A stretch of 64,000 nucleotides of DNA from Halomonas dongshanensis (GCF_024790395.1 NZ_JAJISC010000005.1:1-64000); one strand, 5' to 3'. Shown: positions 27,874-36,744, numbered from the stretch's first letter. Made by a program: numbers and translations. Notes: generated by a model not told the origin, from the letters alone.

Positions 27874-28923
27874 TCATGAGCGCGGCGTCACACGTGCCGT
27901 AGACGTCATCATAGCCAATCGCCGGGCCATCTTGGAGTCGGTGGGTGCATCACGAAGCTGCATCATCACCAGTAAACGCAGGCGCGGAATTAGCGCCAGG
28001 TCACGCACTACGGCGGCGAAATCCTGTCGCGGGTCGTCGGCCAAGCGGATGAGAAAGCGGGTTAGGCGTTCGGCATGCTCCAGCTGCGGCCAGCCGCGTC
28101 CGGCTATGGCGGCGAGGGTGTCGGGGCCGCACGCGTGGGCGTCTTCTAGCACGGCATCGTACCAGGTGCCAGCCGCAGCTGCCTGGCTGCTACCTACACT
28201 GCGAAGGCAGGCACAGAAGGTTTCGAGATCGCCTTCGCGAGCGGCTTGTTCACCGCGCGCGCTGAGGGCAGCGGCTAGCCTAGGGGCAACGTCGATGTGC
28301 TCCAGGCAGTAGCAGAGCGAGTGCAACACCTCGGCCGGCAGCGCATCGAGGCGCTGGGCAAGCGTGGTGCTGGTCTCAGCGTCCAGGCGTACCACCACAT
28401 CGGCGATGCCTTGAAGGCCCAACGCCTGCCAGTCAAGCGTCTGGCTGCCATCCAGGTAGGCCTGGGCGAGCTCGAAGTGCTGGCTTGCTGGCAGAGCGCG
28501 ATCATGGGTAGCACGGGCATTGAGCAGCGCCTGGAAGGTAAGGCTCGGGGTAAACGCTAATGGGTTGTCCTGCATCAAATGCTCGGCGTCGGCCGCTGCA
28601 GGTTCACCGACCTGTAAGACACTGCGGCCCAGGGTTTCCAAGAGCCGCTGAAGGAAGGCGTCGCGCGGCGCGGGAGAGAGCATCCCTTGTTCATCCAGCG
28701 GCAGCGCCAGAAACCAAATGGCGGGCTCCGGCATGTCGCCTAAGCGAAAGAGCACCGCGATGCGCGCCTGGCCTTGCCACGGCTCGGGCCAGGCCAGTTG
28801 CTGCTGCTCGAAGGCGAGTAGCGTGTCGCGGGCGCAGGGCACCACGCGGCGGCCCAGATGATAGAGCGTCACCTCGGCACCGCTGCGGGTGAAAAAGTCG
28901 CAAAGGGTGTGAATCGGTTGCAT
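27874..28923 (-). CDS. DUF3549 family protein
   Basis: 349 aa, soluble, no signal peptide. The N-terminal region IHTLCDFFTRSGAEVTLYHLGRR and LAFEQQQLAWPEPWQGQ, followed by WFLALPLDEQG, is diagnostic of DUF3549, a family conserved in gammaproteobacteria with unknown role. The C-terminal two thirds is mostly helical and Ala/Leu-rich. ATG with GGAAGGA upstream. It lies 31 bases upstream of the RimB-type gene on the same strand, so a transcript DUF3549-protease-rimK is likely. A cluster of DnaA-like boxes lies in its upstream region. Confidence 0.8.
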   Translation of the reverse strand: MQPIHTLCDFFTRSGAEVTLYHLGRRVVPCARDTLLAFEQQQLAWPEPWQGQARIAVLFRLGDMPEPAIWFLALPLDEQGMLSPAPRDAFLQRLLETLGRSVLQVGEPAAADAEHLMQDNPLAFTPSLTFQALLNARATHDRALPASQHFELAQAYLDGSQTLDWQALGLQGIADVVVRLDAETSTTLAQRLDALPAEVLHSLCYCLEHIDVAPRLAAALSARGEQAAREGDLETFCACLRSVGSSQAAAAGTWYDAVLEDAHACGPDTLAAIAGRGWPQLEHAERLTRFLIRLADDPRQDFAAVVRDLALIPRLRLLVMMQLRDAPTDSKMARRLAMMTSTARVTPRS

Positions 28924-29283
28924 AGCGTCCTTCCGAAGAACAAGCGTGCACTCTACCTTGCCGATGCCGGGCTGTCAGCCTTGCTCTTCGATAAATCATG
29001 GCCTTGCTTGGCATCGTTCCAAGCGTGGATAAATCGAGGCGATCAAAAAATGAGCACCTTGCGTAAGCGCCCGTCGTTGTAACGCTTGCGCACTCTTTCC
29101 ATAGTTTATCCACAGGCTCTTTCAAGTTTTCTGTGCATTGTCGGTGAGGTGTGGAAAACGCCGGGTATAGTGTTTGCGAGTAGTCCCTGTCAACAGCACT
29201 TGTCAGCAGTGCCGCCTGTGGTAGCCAGTGGCGTCCATGCCAGGGATAATGACCGCCCCTTTCGTTAGTCCATGCGAGGCATC
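28924..29283. other. divergent intergenic region with three DnaA-box-like sites
   Basis: This 360-base gene-free stretch separates the DUF3549 gene (minus) from yqcC (plus). It is AT-richer than its surroundings. It contains three DnaA-like 9-mers: TTATCCACG (29024-29032, minus strand), TTATCCACA (29106-29114, plus, exact consensus) and TTTTCCACA (29150-29158, minus, fits TTWTNCACA). No RNA gene or repeat was seen. Confidence 0.7.
29106..29114 (+). promoter_or_regulatory. perfect DnaA box
   Basis: TTATCCACA is the strongest DnaA-binding 9-mer. Two imperfect boxes on the other strand (29024-29032 and 29150-29158) flank it within 135 bases. It could tie the neighbouring promoters to DnaA level or titrate DnaA. 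It is not an origin: dnaA, dnaN and gyrB are not adjacent. Confidence 0.6.
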
Positions 29284-29619
29284 ATGCATATACACGACCA
29301 GCTCCAGCTTGCCTTGGACGAGCTCGAGGTCCGACTCGATGCGGCCGGTCTATGGCAGCTAGATATCCCTGAGGCATCCGCCTTCGCAAGCCAGGAGCCG
29401 TTTTGCATCGACACCATGTCGCTTCCCCAGTGGCTGCGCTTCGTCTTCATCGCTCGCCTGCAAGCGCTGGTGGATGCACGCGCGGCGCTGCCGGCAAAAT
29501 GTGACGTGGCGCCTGCTCTTGAAGCTTACATTGCCCAAGAGAAGCGCCCGATGGCGGGCCAAGCGGCACTGATCGGCGCACTCAGGCACGTCGACCAACT
29601 GGTGACTGATCACGCCTAA
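29284..29619 (+). CDS. yqcC: YqcC family protein
   Basis: 111 aa; E. coli YqcC is 109 aa. The block EPFCIDTMSLPQWLRFVFIARLQALVD aligns with the E. coli sequence QPFFMDTMEPLEWLQWVLIPRM, and LPAKCDVAPALEAYI follows as expected. Helical, cytoplasmic; in E. coli yqcC is next to truC, which is not present here. ATG at 29284 preferred for its nearby GAGG; an ATG 12 bases upstream has no ribosome site. Function unknown. Confidence 0.85.
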   Translation: MHIHDQLQLALDELEVRLDAAGLWQLDIPEASAFASQEPFCIDTMSLPQWLRFVFIARLQALVDARAALPAKCDVAPALEAYIAQEKRPMAGQAALIGALRHVDQLVTDHA

Positions 29620-29716
29620 ATACCGGGTGGCGTAAAACATACGCGCCCCGGCCGCTGGCCGAGGCGCTGTAGCAAAGCCGTCAGGGCGCCGAACTGCTTG
29701 TGCCCTAGCGCTCAAT

Positions 29717-30355
29717 TCAAAAGCGGTAGCTCACCCCCGCCATTACCACCACGGGGTCGATCTCGACGCTACCCGCAGCGCTGCCGCCCACGCTTGCATC
29801 CGTGTCGATATCGAGATACCAGGCGGCGGCGTTAAGCGCCCAATGCTCGTCGATCAACAGATCCACGCCGACCTGACCGGCTGCCCCCCAGCTGTTGTCC
29901 AAATGTAAATCGACGCCTTCGATGTCCACCTGCTCGCTGGAGAAGCGAGTGTAGTTGACCCCCACGCCTGCATACGGCTGCACGCGCGAGTCGCTTCCGC
30001 CCAGCGGGTAGTACTGCAGCGTCAGCGTAGGCGGTAAGTGCTTGGTCGAGGCGATGTTGGCGCCATTTAGGTGGATGTCGTGCTCGAAGGGCAGGGCGGC
30101 GAGCAACTCTACCCCGAATTTGTCGTGAAAACGGTAGCCAAGGGTGAAGGCAAAATCGGTCTTGTCCTGAACGTCTACCGCCAAATCGCCCAGCGCCGTG
30201 TCGAGCGTGCCGTTACCGCCTTTGGGTGAGACCTTCGCCACACCGATCCGCGTATAGACGTCCCCCGCCCCGTAGGCCAACGCCTGGCCACTGCCGACAA
30301 GACTTGCCACCGCAATACCGGCGATCAAAAACGAAGAACGTGAAGGGGTGTGCAT
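29717..30355 (-). CDS. ompW: OmpW family outer-membrane protein
   Basis: 212 aa with a clear Sec signal (SSFLIAGIAVASLVGSGQALA, cleavage near residue 27). The mature part is an eight-stranded barrel type: YGAGDVYTRIGVAKVSPKG at the start, PPTLTLQYYPLGG in the middle, and the terminal strand VVVMAGVSYRF ending in Phe, the BAM-recognition residue. OmpW/OprG proteins form a hydrophobic channel for small apolar molecules. ATG has AAGGAG nine bases upstream. A half-conserved FNR/ANR-like palindrome (30418-30431, TTGAC-N4-CGCAA) lies 63 bases upstream; OprG in Pseudomonas is ANR-controlled. Confidence 0.92.
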   Translation of the reverse strand: MHTPSRSSFLIAGIAVASLVGSGQALAYGAGDVYTRIGVAKVSPKGGNGTLDTALGDLAVDVQDKTDFAFTLGYRFHDKFGVELLAALPFEHDIHLNGANIASTKHLPPTLTLQYYPLGGSDSRVQPYAGVGVNYTRFSSEQVDIEGVDLHLDNSWGAAGQVGVDLLIDEHWALNAAAWYLDIDTDASVGGSAAGSVEIDPVVVMAGVSYRF

Positions 30356-30441
30356 GCTGAGCTCCTTAGCGTATGAACCGTACCGCGCTACCTTAACCAC
30401 GCGAGCGCCCAAGGGTATTGACTCAGCGCAAGGGCAGACGC

Positions 30442-30464
30442 AAAAGGCCGCCCGAAGGCGGCCT
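30442..30464 (-). terminator. putP intrinsic terminator
   Basis: AGGCCGCC (30445-30452) and GGCGGCCT (30457-30464) form an 8-bp stem with a CGAA loop. On the minus strand the stem is followed by TTTG, 23 bases after the putP stop codon. Confidence 0.82.
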
Positions 30465-30486
30465 GATAAGCAGCATACGCGCGCGA

Positions 30487-31977
30487 CTAGCGTTCGATAT
30501 GCTGATACTCGCCGGCATCGGCGGTCATGTTGCTGACCACGACGATGGCGATGAGGGAGGCGATGAAGCCGGGGATGATCTCGTAGACGCCGGGGCCGCC
30601 GAGGAACTCGCCGTTGAAGCCTAGCGCCACCCAAACGATGACCGTGAGCGCGCCGACCACCATACCGGCAATGGCGCCCGCGCCGTTGGTGCGCGACCAC
30701 ATCAGTGAAAGCAGGATCAGCGGGCCGAAGGCGGCGCCAAAACCGGCCCAGGCGTTACTGACTAATCCCAGCACCTGCGAGTTCTCGTCCGATGCGATGA
30801 TTGCCGCGGCGATGCCGACGAGTACTACGCTGATACGGCCGACGGTGACGATCTGTTTCTCCGAGGCCTGCTTGTTTAAAAACAGGCGATAGAAGTCTTC
30901 GGTCAATGAGGAGGAGGCCACCAAGAGCTGGCTGGAGATCGTACTCATTACCGCTGCCAAGAGGGCCGCGTAGAGGAAACCGGTAATCAGCGGATGGAAA
31001 AGTAGGTTGGCCAGCACGATGAAGATGGTTTCCGGGTCGGCGATTTCCATACCGTTACGAATGGCGTAAGCGCGTCCGAAGATCCCCAGCGATACCGCGC
31101 CGATTAGCGAGATCGCCATCCAGCTCATACCGATATTACGCGCCGTGGGTACGTCCTTGACCGAGCGGATGGCCATGAAGCGCACGATGATGTGAGGCTG
31201 GCCAAAATAGCCAAGGCCCCAGGTCACCGCCGAGAGCCAGCCGATGAAGGTTAGCCCAGAGGTCCACGACAGTAGCGTGGGGTCGACGCTGTTCAACGTC
31301 TCCGACGCTTGCGAAAAGCCGCCACCGCCTTCGCCAAAAAGCACCACGGCGGGCATAATCACCAGCGCCAGCATCATGATGCAGCCCTGAACGAAGTCGG
31401 TCAGGCTTACGGCAAGAAAGCCGCCGACCACGGTATAGATCAACACCACACCCAGCGTCACGATAACGCCAGTGGCGTAGTCGCTCAGCCCGCCGATGCT
31501 GATGATGTCGGCGAAGGCGCTTTGGAACAGCTTACCGCCAGCAACCAAGCCTGATGCGGTATAAACGGCGAAGAACAGTACGATGACGATGGCCGAAACG
31601 GTGCGCAGCGACATCGCCCGGGTGGGGAAGCGGTTAGCCAAAAAGGCTGGAATGGTGATGGCGTTGCCGTAGTGCACCGTCTGCTCGCGCAAACGCGGGG
31701 CTACCAAAAGCCAGTTGAAGAAGGCGCCGACGAAGAGGCCGATGCCGATCCAGGCCGAGCCTAGCCCCGAGACGAACATGGCCCCGGGCAGCCCGAGCAG
31801 CAGCCAGCCGCTCATATCGGATGCCCCGGCGGAGAGCGCCGCCACCTTGGGGCTCAAGGTGCGCCCGCCCAGCACGTAGTCCTCCGAGGTCGACGTCGAG
31901 GTGCGCATGGCGTAGAGGCCAAGCGCGATCATGAGCGCGAAGTAAGCGAAAAGGCTGATCCAAACGCCGATATCCAT
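30487..31977 (-). CDS. putP: sodium/proline symporter PutP
   Basis: 496 aa; E. coli PutP is 502 aa. Sodium:solute symporter with 12-13 predicted membrane segments. Family motifs include SEDYVLGGRTLSPKVAALSAGASDMSGW-type sequence in TM2 region (Na+ and proline site), GWLSAVTWGLGYFGQPHI and, late in the protein, NAWAGFGAAFGPLILLSLMW. It imports proline with Na+, serving both catabolism and osmoprotection. It is 128 bases downstream of putA on the same strand, with a GC-rich hairpin (32050-32071) between. Confidence 0.94.
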   Translation of the reverse strand: MDIGVWISLFAYFALMIALGLYAMRTSTSTSEDYVLGGRTLSPKVAALSAGASDMSGWLLLGLPGAMFVSGLGSAWIGIGLFVGAFFNWLLVAPRLREQTVHYGNAITIPAFLANRFPTRAMSLRTVSAIVIVLFFAVYTASGLVAGGKLFQSAFADIISIGGLSDYATGVIVTLGVVLIYTVVGGFLAVSLTDFVQGCIMMLALVIMPAVVLFGEGGGGFSQASETLNSVDPTLLSWTSGLTFIGWLSAVTWGLGYFGQPHIIVRFMAIRSVKDVPTARNIGMSWMAISLIGAVSLGIFGRAYAIRNGMEIADPETIFIVLANLLFHPLITGFLYAALLAAVMSTISSQLLVASSSLTEDFYRLFLNKQASEKQIVTVGRISVVLVGIAAAIIASDENSQVLGLVSNAWAGFGAAFGPLILLSLMWSRTNGAGAIAGMVVGALTVIVWVALGFNGEFLGGPGVYEIIPGFIASLIAIVVVSNMTADAGEYQHIER

Positions 31978-32049
31978 AACGTTTCCCCTGATGATCCGGT
32001 CGGGTGTTCCGATCCGGCTTGTTGTTGTCGACGCCTCAGGTAGGTATAC

Positions 32050-32071
32050 CTCACCCCCGAATGGGGGTGAG
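32050..32071. terminator. GC-rich hairpin between putA and putP
   Basis: CTCACCCCC and GGGGGTGAG pair perfectly around GAAT, 34 bases after putA. There is no T run on the minus strand, so it may attenuate or protect the putA message rather than stop it, allowing differential putA/putP expression. Confidence 0.5.
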
Positions 32072-32105
32072 CGTCAGAGCAGAGGCGTCGCCTAGCGTGA
32101 GAAGA

Positions 32106-35100
32106 TCACTCGTCGCCCAGCGCCAGAAGCGAGGCGTTGCCGCCAAGCGCTGCCGTGTTGTTGGTGATGGTCTTCTCGGTGATGAAGCGCAGCAGGTAGT
32201 GCGGTCCGCCTGCTTTGGGGCCGGTGCCGGAGAGGCCCTGGCCGCCAAAGGGCTGCACGCCCACTACGGCGCCAATGATATTACGATTGATGTAGACGTT
32301 GCCTACCCGAATTTTCCGCGCTATTTCAGCGGCGAAGGATTCGTTGCGGCTATGGACACCGAAGGTGAGACCGTAACCCCGGGCGTTGATGTCGTCGATT
32401 ACCTTGTCGAGCGTGCTGGCCTTGTAGCGCACCAGGTGCAGCACGGGGCCGAACTGCTCGCGATCCAGCGCATCGATGCTGTCGATCTGAAACGCCACGG
32501 GCGCGACGAAGGTGCCGTTGGCCGTAGCGTCGCCGGGCATCGGCGTCTCGGCGATCAGGCGACCTTCGCCTTTCAAGCGCTCGATATGCGCGAGCAGATT
32601 ACGCCGCGCCTCGTCGTCGATGACTGGGCCGACATCGGTGCCTAGATCGCGCGGGTCGCCGATGCGAAGCTCGTTCATCGCTCCCTTCAGAATTTCGATG
32701 ACCCGATCAGCCACGTCATCCTGAACGTAAAGTACGCGCAGCGCCGAGCAGCGCTGACCGGCACTTTGGAAGGCCGAATGAATCACGTCCATCACCACCT
32801 GTTCGGGCAGCGCGGTGGAGTCGACGATCATGGCGTTCATGCCGCCGGTCTCGGCGATGAGCGTGGGCAGCGGCGCATTGTCGCGCGCGGCAAGCGCGCG
32901 GTTGATGATCTGGGCGGTATCGGTGCCGCCGGTGAAGACCACGCCGGTGATGCGCGGGTCCGAGGTCAGTACGCTGCCGACCGTCGGGCCATCGCCGGGC
33001 AGTAGCTGAACCACGTCGCGCGGCATACCGGCTTCGTAGAGCAGCTCGATGACGCGGTGGGCGACGATGGAGGTCTGCTCGGCGGGCTTGGCCAGTACGG
33101 TATTACCCGCCACCGCTGCGGCGACCACCTGGCCGCAGAAGATCGCCACCGGGAAGTTCCACGGGCTGATGGCCGCAAACACGCCCTTGCCGCCGATCAG
33201 CAGGCGGTTGGATTCGCCGGTGGGGCCAGGCAGCTCGATGGGGGCGCCGAAGCTCTCCTCTGCGCGCATGGCGTAGTAGCGGCAGAAATCCACCGCCTCT
33301 TTGATCTCGTCGACGCCGTCGGTGAGCAGCTTACCGCCTTCACGCGAGCAGAGCGTCATCAGCTCCGCCATATGCTCTTCCATCAAGTCGCCAAGACGGC
33401 GCAGGATGGCCGCGCGCTCGGCAACCGGCGTGGCGTCCCAGCGGGGGAAGGCGTTCCAGGCAGCGTCCAGGGCCTTCTCGGCCTGCTCCCGAGTGGTCCA
33501 CTGCACGCTACCGACCGCTTGATTACGCGCGTAGGGCGAGGTCACGGCGTGGGTGTTGCTGGCTTCATCATTGACATCGAAGGCGAGCAGCGGCTTGGCG
33601 ACGTAGCGCTTGTCCATGAAGGTCGCCATCGACTCCATCAGTGGCGTGTAGTGGCTGCGGATGTTCAGGTTGACGCCACGCGCGTTGAGGCGCTTGGGCC
33701 CGAAGATGTCGCGCGGTAGCGGAATACGCGGGTTGGCATAGGTGTCGTACTGGTTCAGCGTCTCGATCGGGTGCTTACACAGCCACTCCACCGGCACTTC
33801 GGGGTCGACCAACTGGTGTACGAAGGAGGAGTTGGCGCCGTTTTCCAGCAGGCGACGCACCAGGTAGGGAAGCAGGTCTTTGTGCGCGCCGACCGGGGCG
33901 TAAACGCGGCAGTAGGTGCCTTTGGGCGCGCGGGGGAGGGCGGCGTCATACAGCGCTTCGCCCATGCCGTGCAGGCGCTGGAACTCGAAGGGGCGGCTGG
34001 TACGGTTGGCAAGCTCGATGATGGCGGTAACGGTATGGGCGTTGTGCGTCGCGAACTGAGGGAAAATCTGCCCGCGGGTATCCTCGGAGAGCAAAAACTG
34101 CGCGCAGGCCAAATAGGCCACGTCGGTGCACGCCTTGCGGGTATAGACGGGGTAGCCATCCACGCCAAGCTGCTGGGACTCTTTGATCTCGCTATCCCAA
34201 TAGGCACCTTTCACCAGGCGCAGCGGAATTTCGTCACCTTGCTGCTGCGAGAGGCGGTTGAGGTAGTGCAGTACCGGCAGCGCGCGCTTGGAGTAAGCCT
34301 GCACTACCAAGCCGAAGTGGCCCCAGCCCTTGACCGCTTCGCTTTCGAAAACGGCGCGGAAGACTTCGAGCGAGAGCTCCAGGCGATCGACCTCTTCGGC
34401 GTCGATGGTAACGGCGACGCTGAGCTCGCGCGCTTTGGTCACCAGCTGAATGACGGTATCGACCAGCTCCTTGAGCACCTGCTCGCGGCGGCCGAATTCG
34501 TAGCGTGGGTGCAGCGCCGAGAGTTTGATCGAGATCGACGGCGCCGGGGTGCGTTTGTCCAGCCGCTTACCGGCCTGGCCGACCTGCTCGATGGCGCGGG
34601 CGTAGTCGTCGAAGTAGCGTTTGGCATCGGCGCGGGTGCGCGCGGCTTCGCCAAGCATGTCGTAAGAGTAGGTGTAGCCCTTGTTGAACAGCGGCGCCGA
34701 GCGCTTGAGCGCCTCGCGAATGTTGCGCCCAAGGACGAACTGCTTACCCATGATCTTCATCGCTTCCATCATGGCGCGACGGATCACTGGCTCGCCCATG
34801 CGGTTGACCATGCGATTGATGAAGCTTGCCGGTTTGCCTTCGCGCGGCTGATCCATCTTCAGCACGCGACCGGTCATCAGCAGACCCCAGGTCGAGGCGT
34901 TGACCATCCAAGAGTCGCTCTGGCCGACGTGGGCCTGCCAATCGGCAGGGCCGAGTTTGTCTTCGATCAAGGCATCGGCAGTGGCGGGGTCGGGGATGCG
35001 CAGCATCGCCTCGGCCAGGCACATCAGCATCAGCCCTTCGTGGGTATCCAGGCTGTACTGCTGCAGTAGCTCGTCGATGGTGTCGACGGCGGTATCCATC

Positions 35101-35297
35101 TTGCGCACGTCGCGTACCAGATCGGCGGTCTTGCTCTCCAGGCGGGCGAAATCATCGCCATCGCTATTCAAAAGAGCGACCAGCTCACCTACGAAGGCAT
35201 TTTCATCAACGATGTAGTGATCGCTGATACGGGCCATCAGCGTATCGAGATCGGTTTGCCACACGGCAGGGTCGCGCATTTTCTTGGCGTTAAGCAT
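32106..35297 (-). CDS. putA: bifunctional proline dehydrogenase / L-glutamate gamma-semialdehyde dehydrogenase PutA
   Basis: 1063 aa. The proline dehydrogenase barrel covers about residues 150-480 (SIKLSALHPRYE, RLVKGAYWDSEI, ATHNAHTV). The aldehyde dehydrogenase half follows: SPWNFPVAIF, ETGGMNAMIVDS and FQSAGQRCSALRV with the catalytic Cys. The N-terminus begins directly with AKKMRDPAVWQ and shows no ribbon-helix-helix domain, so unlike E. coli PutA it should not repress its own genes. Length fits short (branch A-like) PutA. I start at the ATG 35297; an upstream extension of 27 residues is unlike the family. An AraC gene upstream is the likely regulator. Confidence 0.95.
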   Translation of the reverse strand: MLNAKKMRDPAVWQTDLDTLMARISDHYIVDENAFVGELVALLNSDGDDFARLESKTADLVRDVRKMDTAVDTIDELLQQYSLDTHEGLMLMCLAEAMLRIPDPATADALIEDKLGPADWQAHVGQSDSWMVNASTWGLLMTGRVLKMDQPREGKPASFINRMVNRMGEPVIRRAMMEAMKIMGKQFVLGRNIREALKRSAPLFNKGYTYSYDMLGEAARTRADAKRYFDDYARAIEQVGQAGKRLDKRTPAPSISIKLSALHPRYEFGRREQVLKELVDTVIQLVTKARELSVAVTIDAEEVDRLELSLEVFRAVFESEAVKGWGHFGLVVQAYSKRALPVLHYLNRLSQQQGDEIPLRLVKGAYWDSEIKESQQLGVDGYPVYTRKACTDVAYLACAQFLLSEDTRGQIFPQFATHNAHTVTAIIELANRTSRPFEFQRLHGMGEALYDAALPRAPKGTYCRVYAPVGAHKDLLPYLVRRLLENGANSSFVHQLVDPEVPVEWLCKHPIETLNQYDTYANPRIPLPRDIFGPKRLNARGVNLNIRSHYTPLMESMATFMDKRYVAKPLLAFDVNDEASNTHAVTSPYARNQAVGSVQWTTREQAEKALDAAWNAFPRWDATPVAERAAILRRLGDLMEEHMAELMTLCSREGGKLLTDGVDEIKEAVDFCRYYAMRAEESFGAPIELPGPTGESNRLLIGGKGVFAAISPWNFPVAIFCGQVVAAAVAGNTVLAKPAEQTSIVAHRVIELLYEAGMPRDVVQLLPGDGPTVGSVLTSDPRITGVVFTGGTDTAQIINRALAARDNAPLPTLIAETGGMNAMIVDSTALPEQVVMDVIHSAFQSAGQRCSALRVLYVQDDVADRVIEILKGAMNELRIGDPRDLGTDVGPVIDDEARRNLLAHIERLKGEGRLIAETPMPGDATANGTFVAPVAFQIDSIDALDREQFGPVLHLVRYKASTLDKVIDDINARGYGLTFGVHSRNESFAAEIARKIRVGNVYINRNIIGAVVGVQPFGGQGLSGTGPKAGGPHYLLRFITEKTITNNTAALGGNASLLALGDE

Positions 35298-35445
35298 GGG
35301 ATTCCCCGGAGAGTTGAACCAAAACGAACAGGCCACGGGCGCAAGCCGAGCCAACGCTCGAATGTAGAGCGCCCGCACCGCGGGTGTATGTCCGTTTCAT
35401 GGTAAAACGTGTCAATTTCGCGGTAAGCGCGTTACGTTTACAACC

Positions 35446-36246
35446 TTAGTTAAGCTTGTTTGAGGCTGCCAGAATGGGGTCATGCTGGCGCTCGGCCTGG
35501 CGCAGTGAGCGCGGCGAGATCCCGAAGCTGCGACGAAACGCATGAGAGAGCGCGCTCTGGTTGGCAAAGCCCGTTTGCAGGGCAATGTCGGTCAGCGGCA
35601 AGCGGCTCGTGGCGATCAACTGGCGCGCTGCACTTAGGCGCTGGCGCTTGACGTACTGCCACGGTGAGAGCCCGGTCTGGGCGCGAAAGCGCTCGGAAAA
35701 ATGTGCTTCGCTCAAGCACGCCACTCGGGCAAGGTCGGCCACGCGCAGTTCTTCGGCTAGGTGGCGCAGGATGTAGCGGTTGAGCTGGTCGAGATCCAGG
35801 CGCCCCGGCGCGCCCCCGGGCGTGCTGCCCAGGCGCGCCTTGAGCGCGCCGAGCAGCGTCGCGGCGATGCGCTCCTGCTGTCCCGAGGGTACTGCACTGC
35901 CTAGCGCGAGTTCGCTCTCGATGAAGGCGAGATAGTGGCGCAGCGAAGTATCGAGGGCAAAAAAACGCGGCGCATCGAACAAGGCGACCAGCTCGCGGTG
36001 CTCGCCGGTCAGGGCAGGGGCATCGGCGGGCAAATCGAGAATCAACTGGCGGTTGTAGCCGTTACCCGAGTAGTAGTGCTCGTGATTGGCGGGCACGATG
36101 CAGCCGGAAAAGGCGTTAACGTGACCGCCGAGCCCTTCGATCTCGAACTCCGCCGAGCCGCATAGGGTGATCACGATCTGGTGGAAGTCGTGGGCATGGT
36201 GGTGGGTGTCGCTCTCTAGCGGCGCCTGGCGGATGATGCTCTGCAT
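35446..36246 (-). CDS. AraC family transcriptional regulator, likely of proline utilisation
   Basis: 266 aa. An N-terminal cupin-like ligand domain (HHHAHDFHQIVITL, GCIVPANHEHYY) precedes two C-terminal AraC helix-turn-helix units: LRVADLARVACLSEAHFSERF and LPLTDIALQTGFANQSALSHAFRRSFG. It lies 148 bases upstream of putA, same direction. PutA here lacks a DNA-binding domain, and in Pseudomonas the AraC-type activator PruR controls putA and putP, so the same role is inferred here. The putA upstream region has a near-palindrome GTAA-GCGCG-TTAC, a possible site. Confidence 0.85.
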   Translation of the reverse strand: MQSIIRQAPLESDTHHHAHDFHQIVITLCGSAEFEIEGLGGHVNAFSGCIVPANHEHYYSGNGYNRQLILDLPADAPALTGEHRELVALFDAPRFFALDTSLRHYLAFIESELALGSAVPSGQQERIAATLLGALKARLGSTPGGAPGRLDLDQLNRYILRHLAEELRVADLARVACLSEAHFSERFRAQTGLSPWQYVKRQRLSAARQLIATSRLPLTDIALQTGFANQSALSHAFRRSFGISPRSLRQAERQHDPILAASNKLN

Positions 36247-36252
36247 GCGCGC

Positions 36253-36624
36253 TTAGCGCTCCATGGCGCGTTCGCGCAGAGCGGTGTGCGCTGCTAGATG
36301 ATCACGCAGGATTTGAAGTTCCTCCTGGCCCTCACGGTTGAGTAGCGGTTTACCCTGGGCGATCTGCCAGCGGCGGCCGTGTTCGTCCATCAAATGCGCT
36401 GCGCGACGGCGAACGCCGTCAAGATACTCGTTATGGCGAATGGGATAGCCGATGATGGTGTGCCACTCGGCGTCGCTCACCTGGCTTGCCAAGGCCTTAT
36501 CGAAAAGCGCCAGTAAATCCTTGGCTTCGGTGCGATAACGCGGCGTACGCGCGGTGAGCAGCACTAATAGTACGGCCGCGATGACCACCAAGCAGACGCC
36601 GAAAACCAGTAGATAGAGTGCCAT
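36253..36624 (-). CDS. conserved hypothetical protein with N-terminal membrane anchor
   Basis: 123 aa. Residues 1-24 form a single membrane helix (LYLLVFGVCLVVIAAVLLVLL). The remainder is a charged cytoplasmic domain with EWHTIIGYPIRHNEYLDGVRRRAAHL. I recognise no family. ATG at 36624 after GGGGAA is preferred; a longer in-frame reading extends into the promoter region without support. It ends six bases before the araC start on the same strand, so the two are probably cotranscribed. Confidence 0.7.
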   Translation of the reverse strand: MALYLLVFGVCLVVIAAVLLVLLTARTPRYRTEAKDLLALFDKALASQVSDAEWHTIIGYPIRHNEYLDGVRRRAAHLMDEHGRRWQIAQGKPLLNREGQEELQILRDHLAAHTALRERAMER

Positions 36625-36712
36625 GGAAACATTCCCCGTAGGTACAATCACGCCGAAAGCGAGGGCTAGTATACGCTGGCGGCGGGTATGAACGAAAATT
36701 TTGCCTCTTGAC

Positions 36713-36738
36713 GAACTTTTTATTTTCAGCGTGTCTGA
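36713..36738 (+). promoter_or_regulatory. sigma-E/AlgU-type promoter of candidate sRNA 1
   Basis: GAACTT (36713-36718), 15-base spacer, TCTGA (36734-36738). This matches the RpoE/AlgU consensus GAACTT-N16-TCTGA with a spacer one base short. Predicted start is near 36745. It faces the sRNA-like element and the YqaE gene. Confidence 0.5.
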
Positions 36739-36744
36739 GTAAGG

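Noticed and set aside
29717..30700. OmpW reading extended to 327 residues
   Set aside because: The extra N-terminal part overlaps putP and its terminator; the signal peptide starts at 30355 behind a good ribosome site.
33771..35069. 432-codon open frame antisense to putA
   Set aside because: Same reason: it lies wholly opposite a conserved gene and shows no motifs.
35298..35378. N-terminal extension of PutA by 27 residues
   Set aside because: The extra residues are unlike PutA N-termini, and the ATG at 35297 begins the conserved sequence with an acceptable ribosome site.
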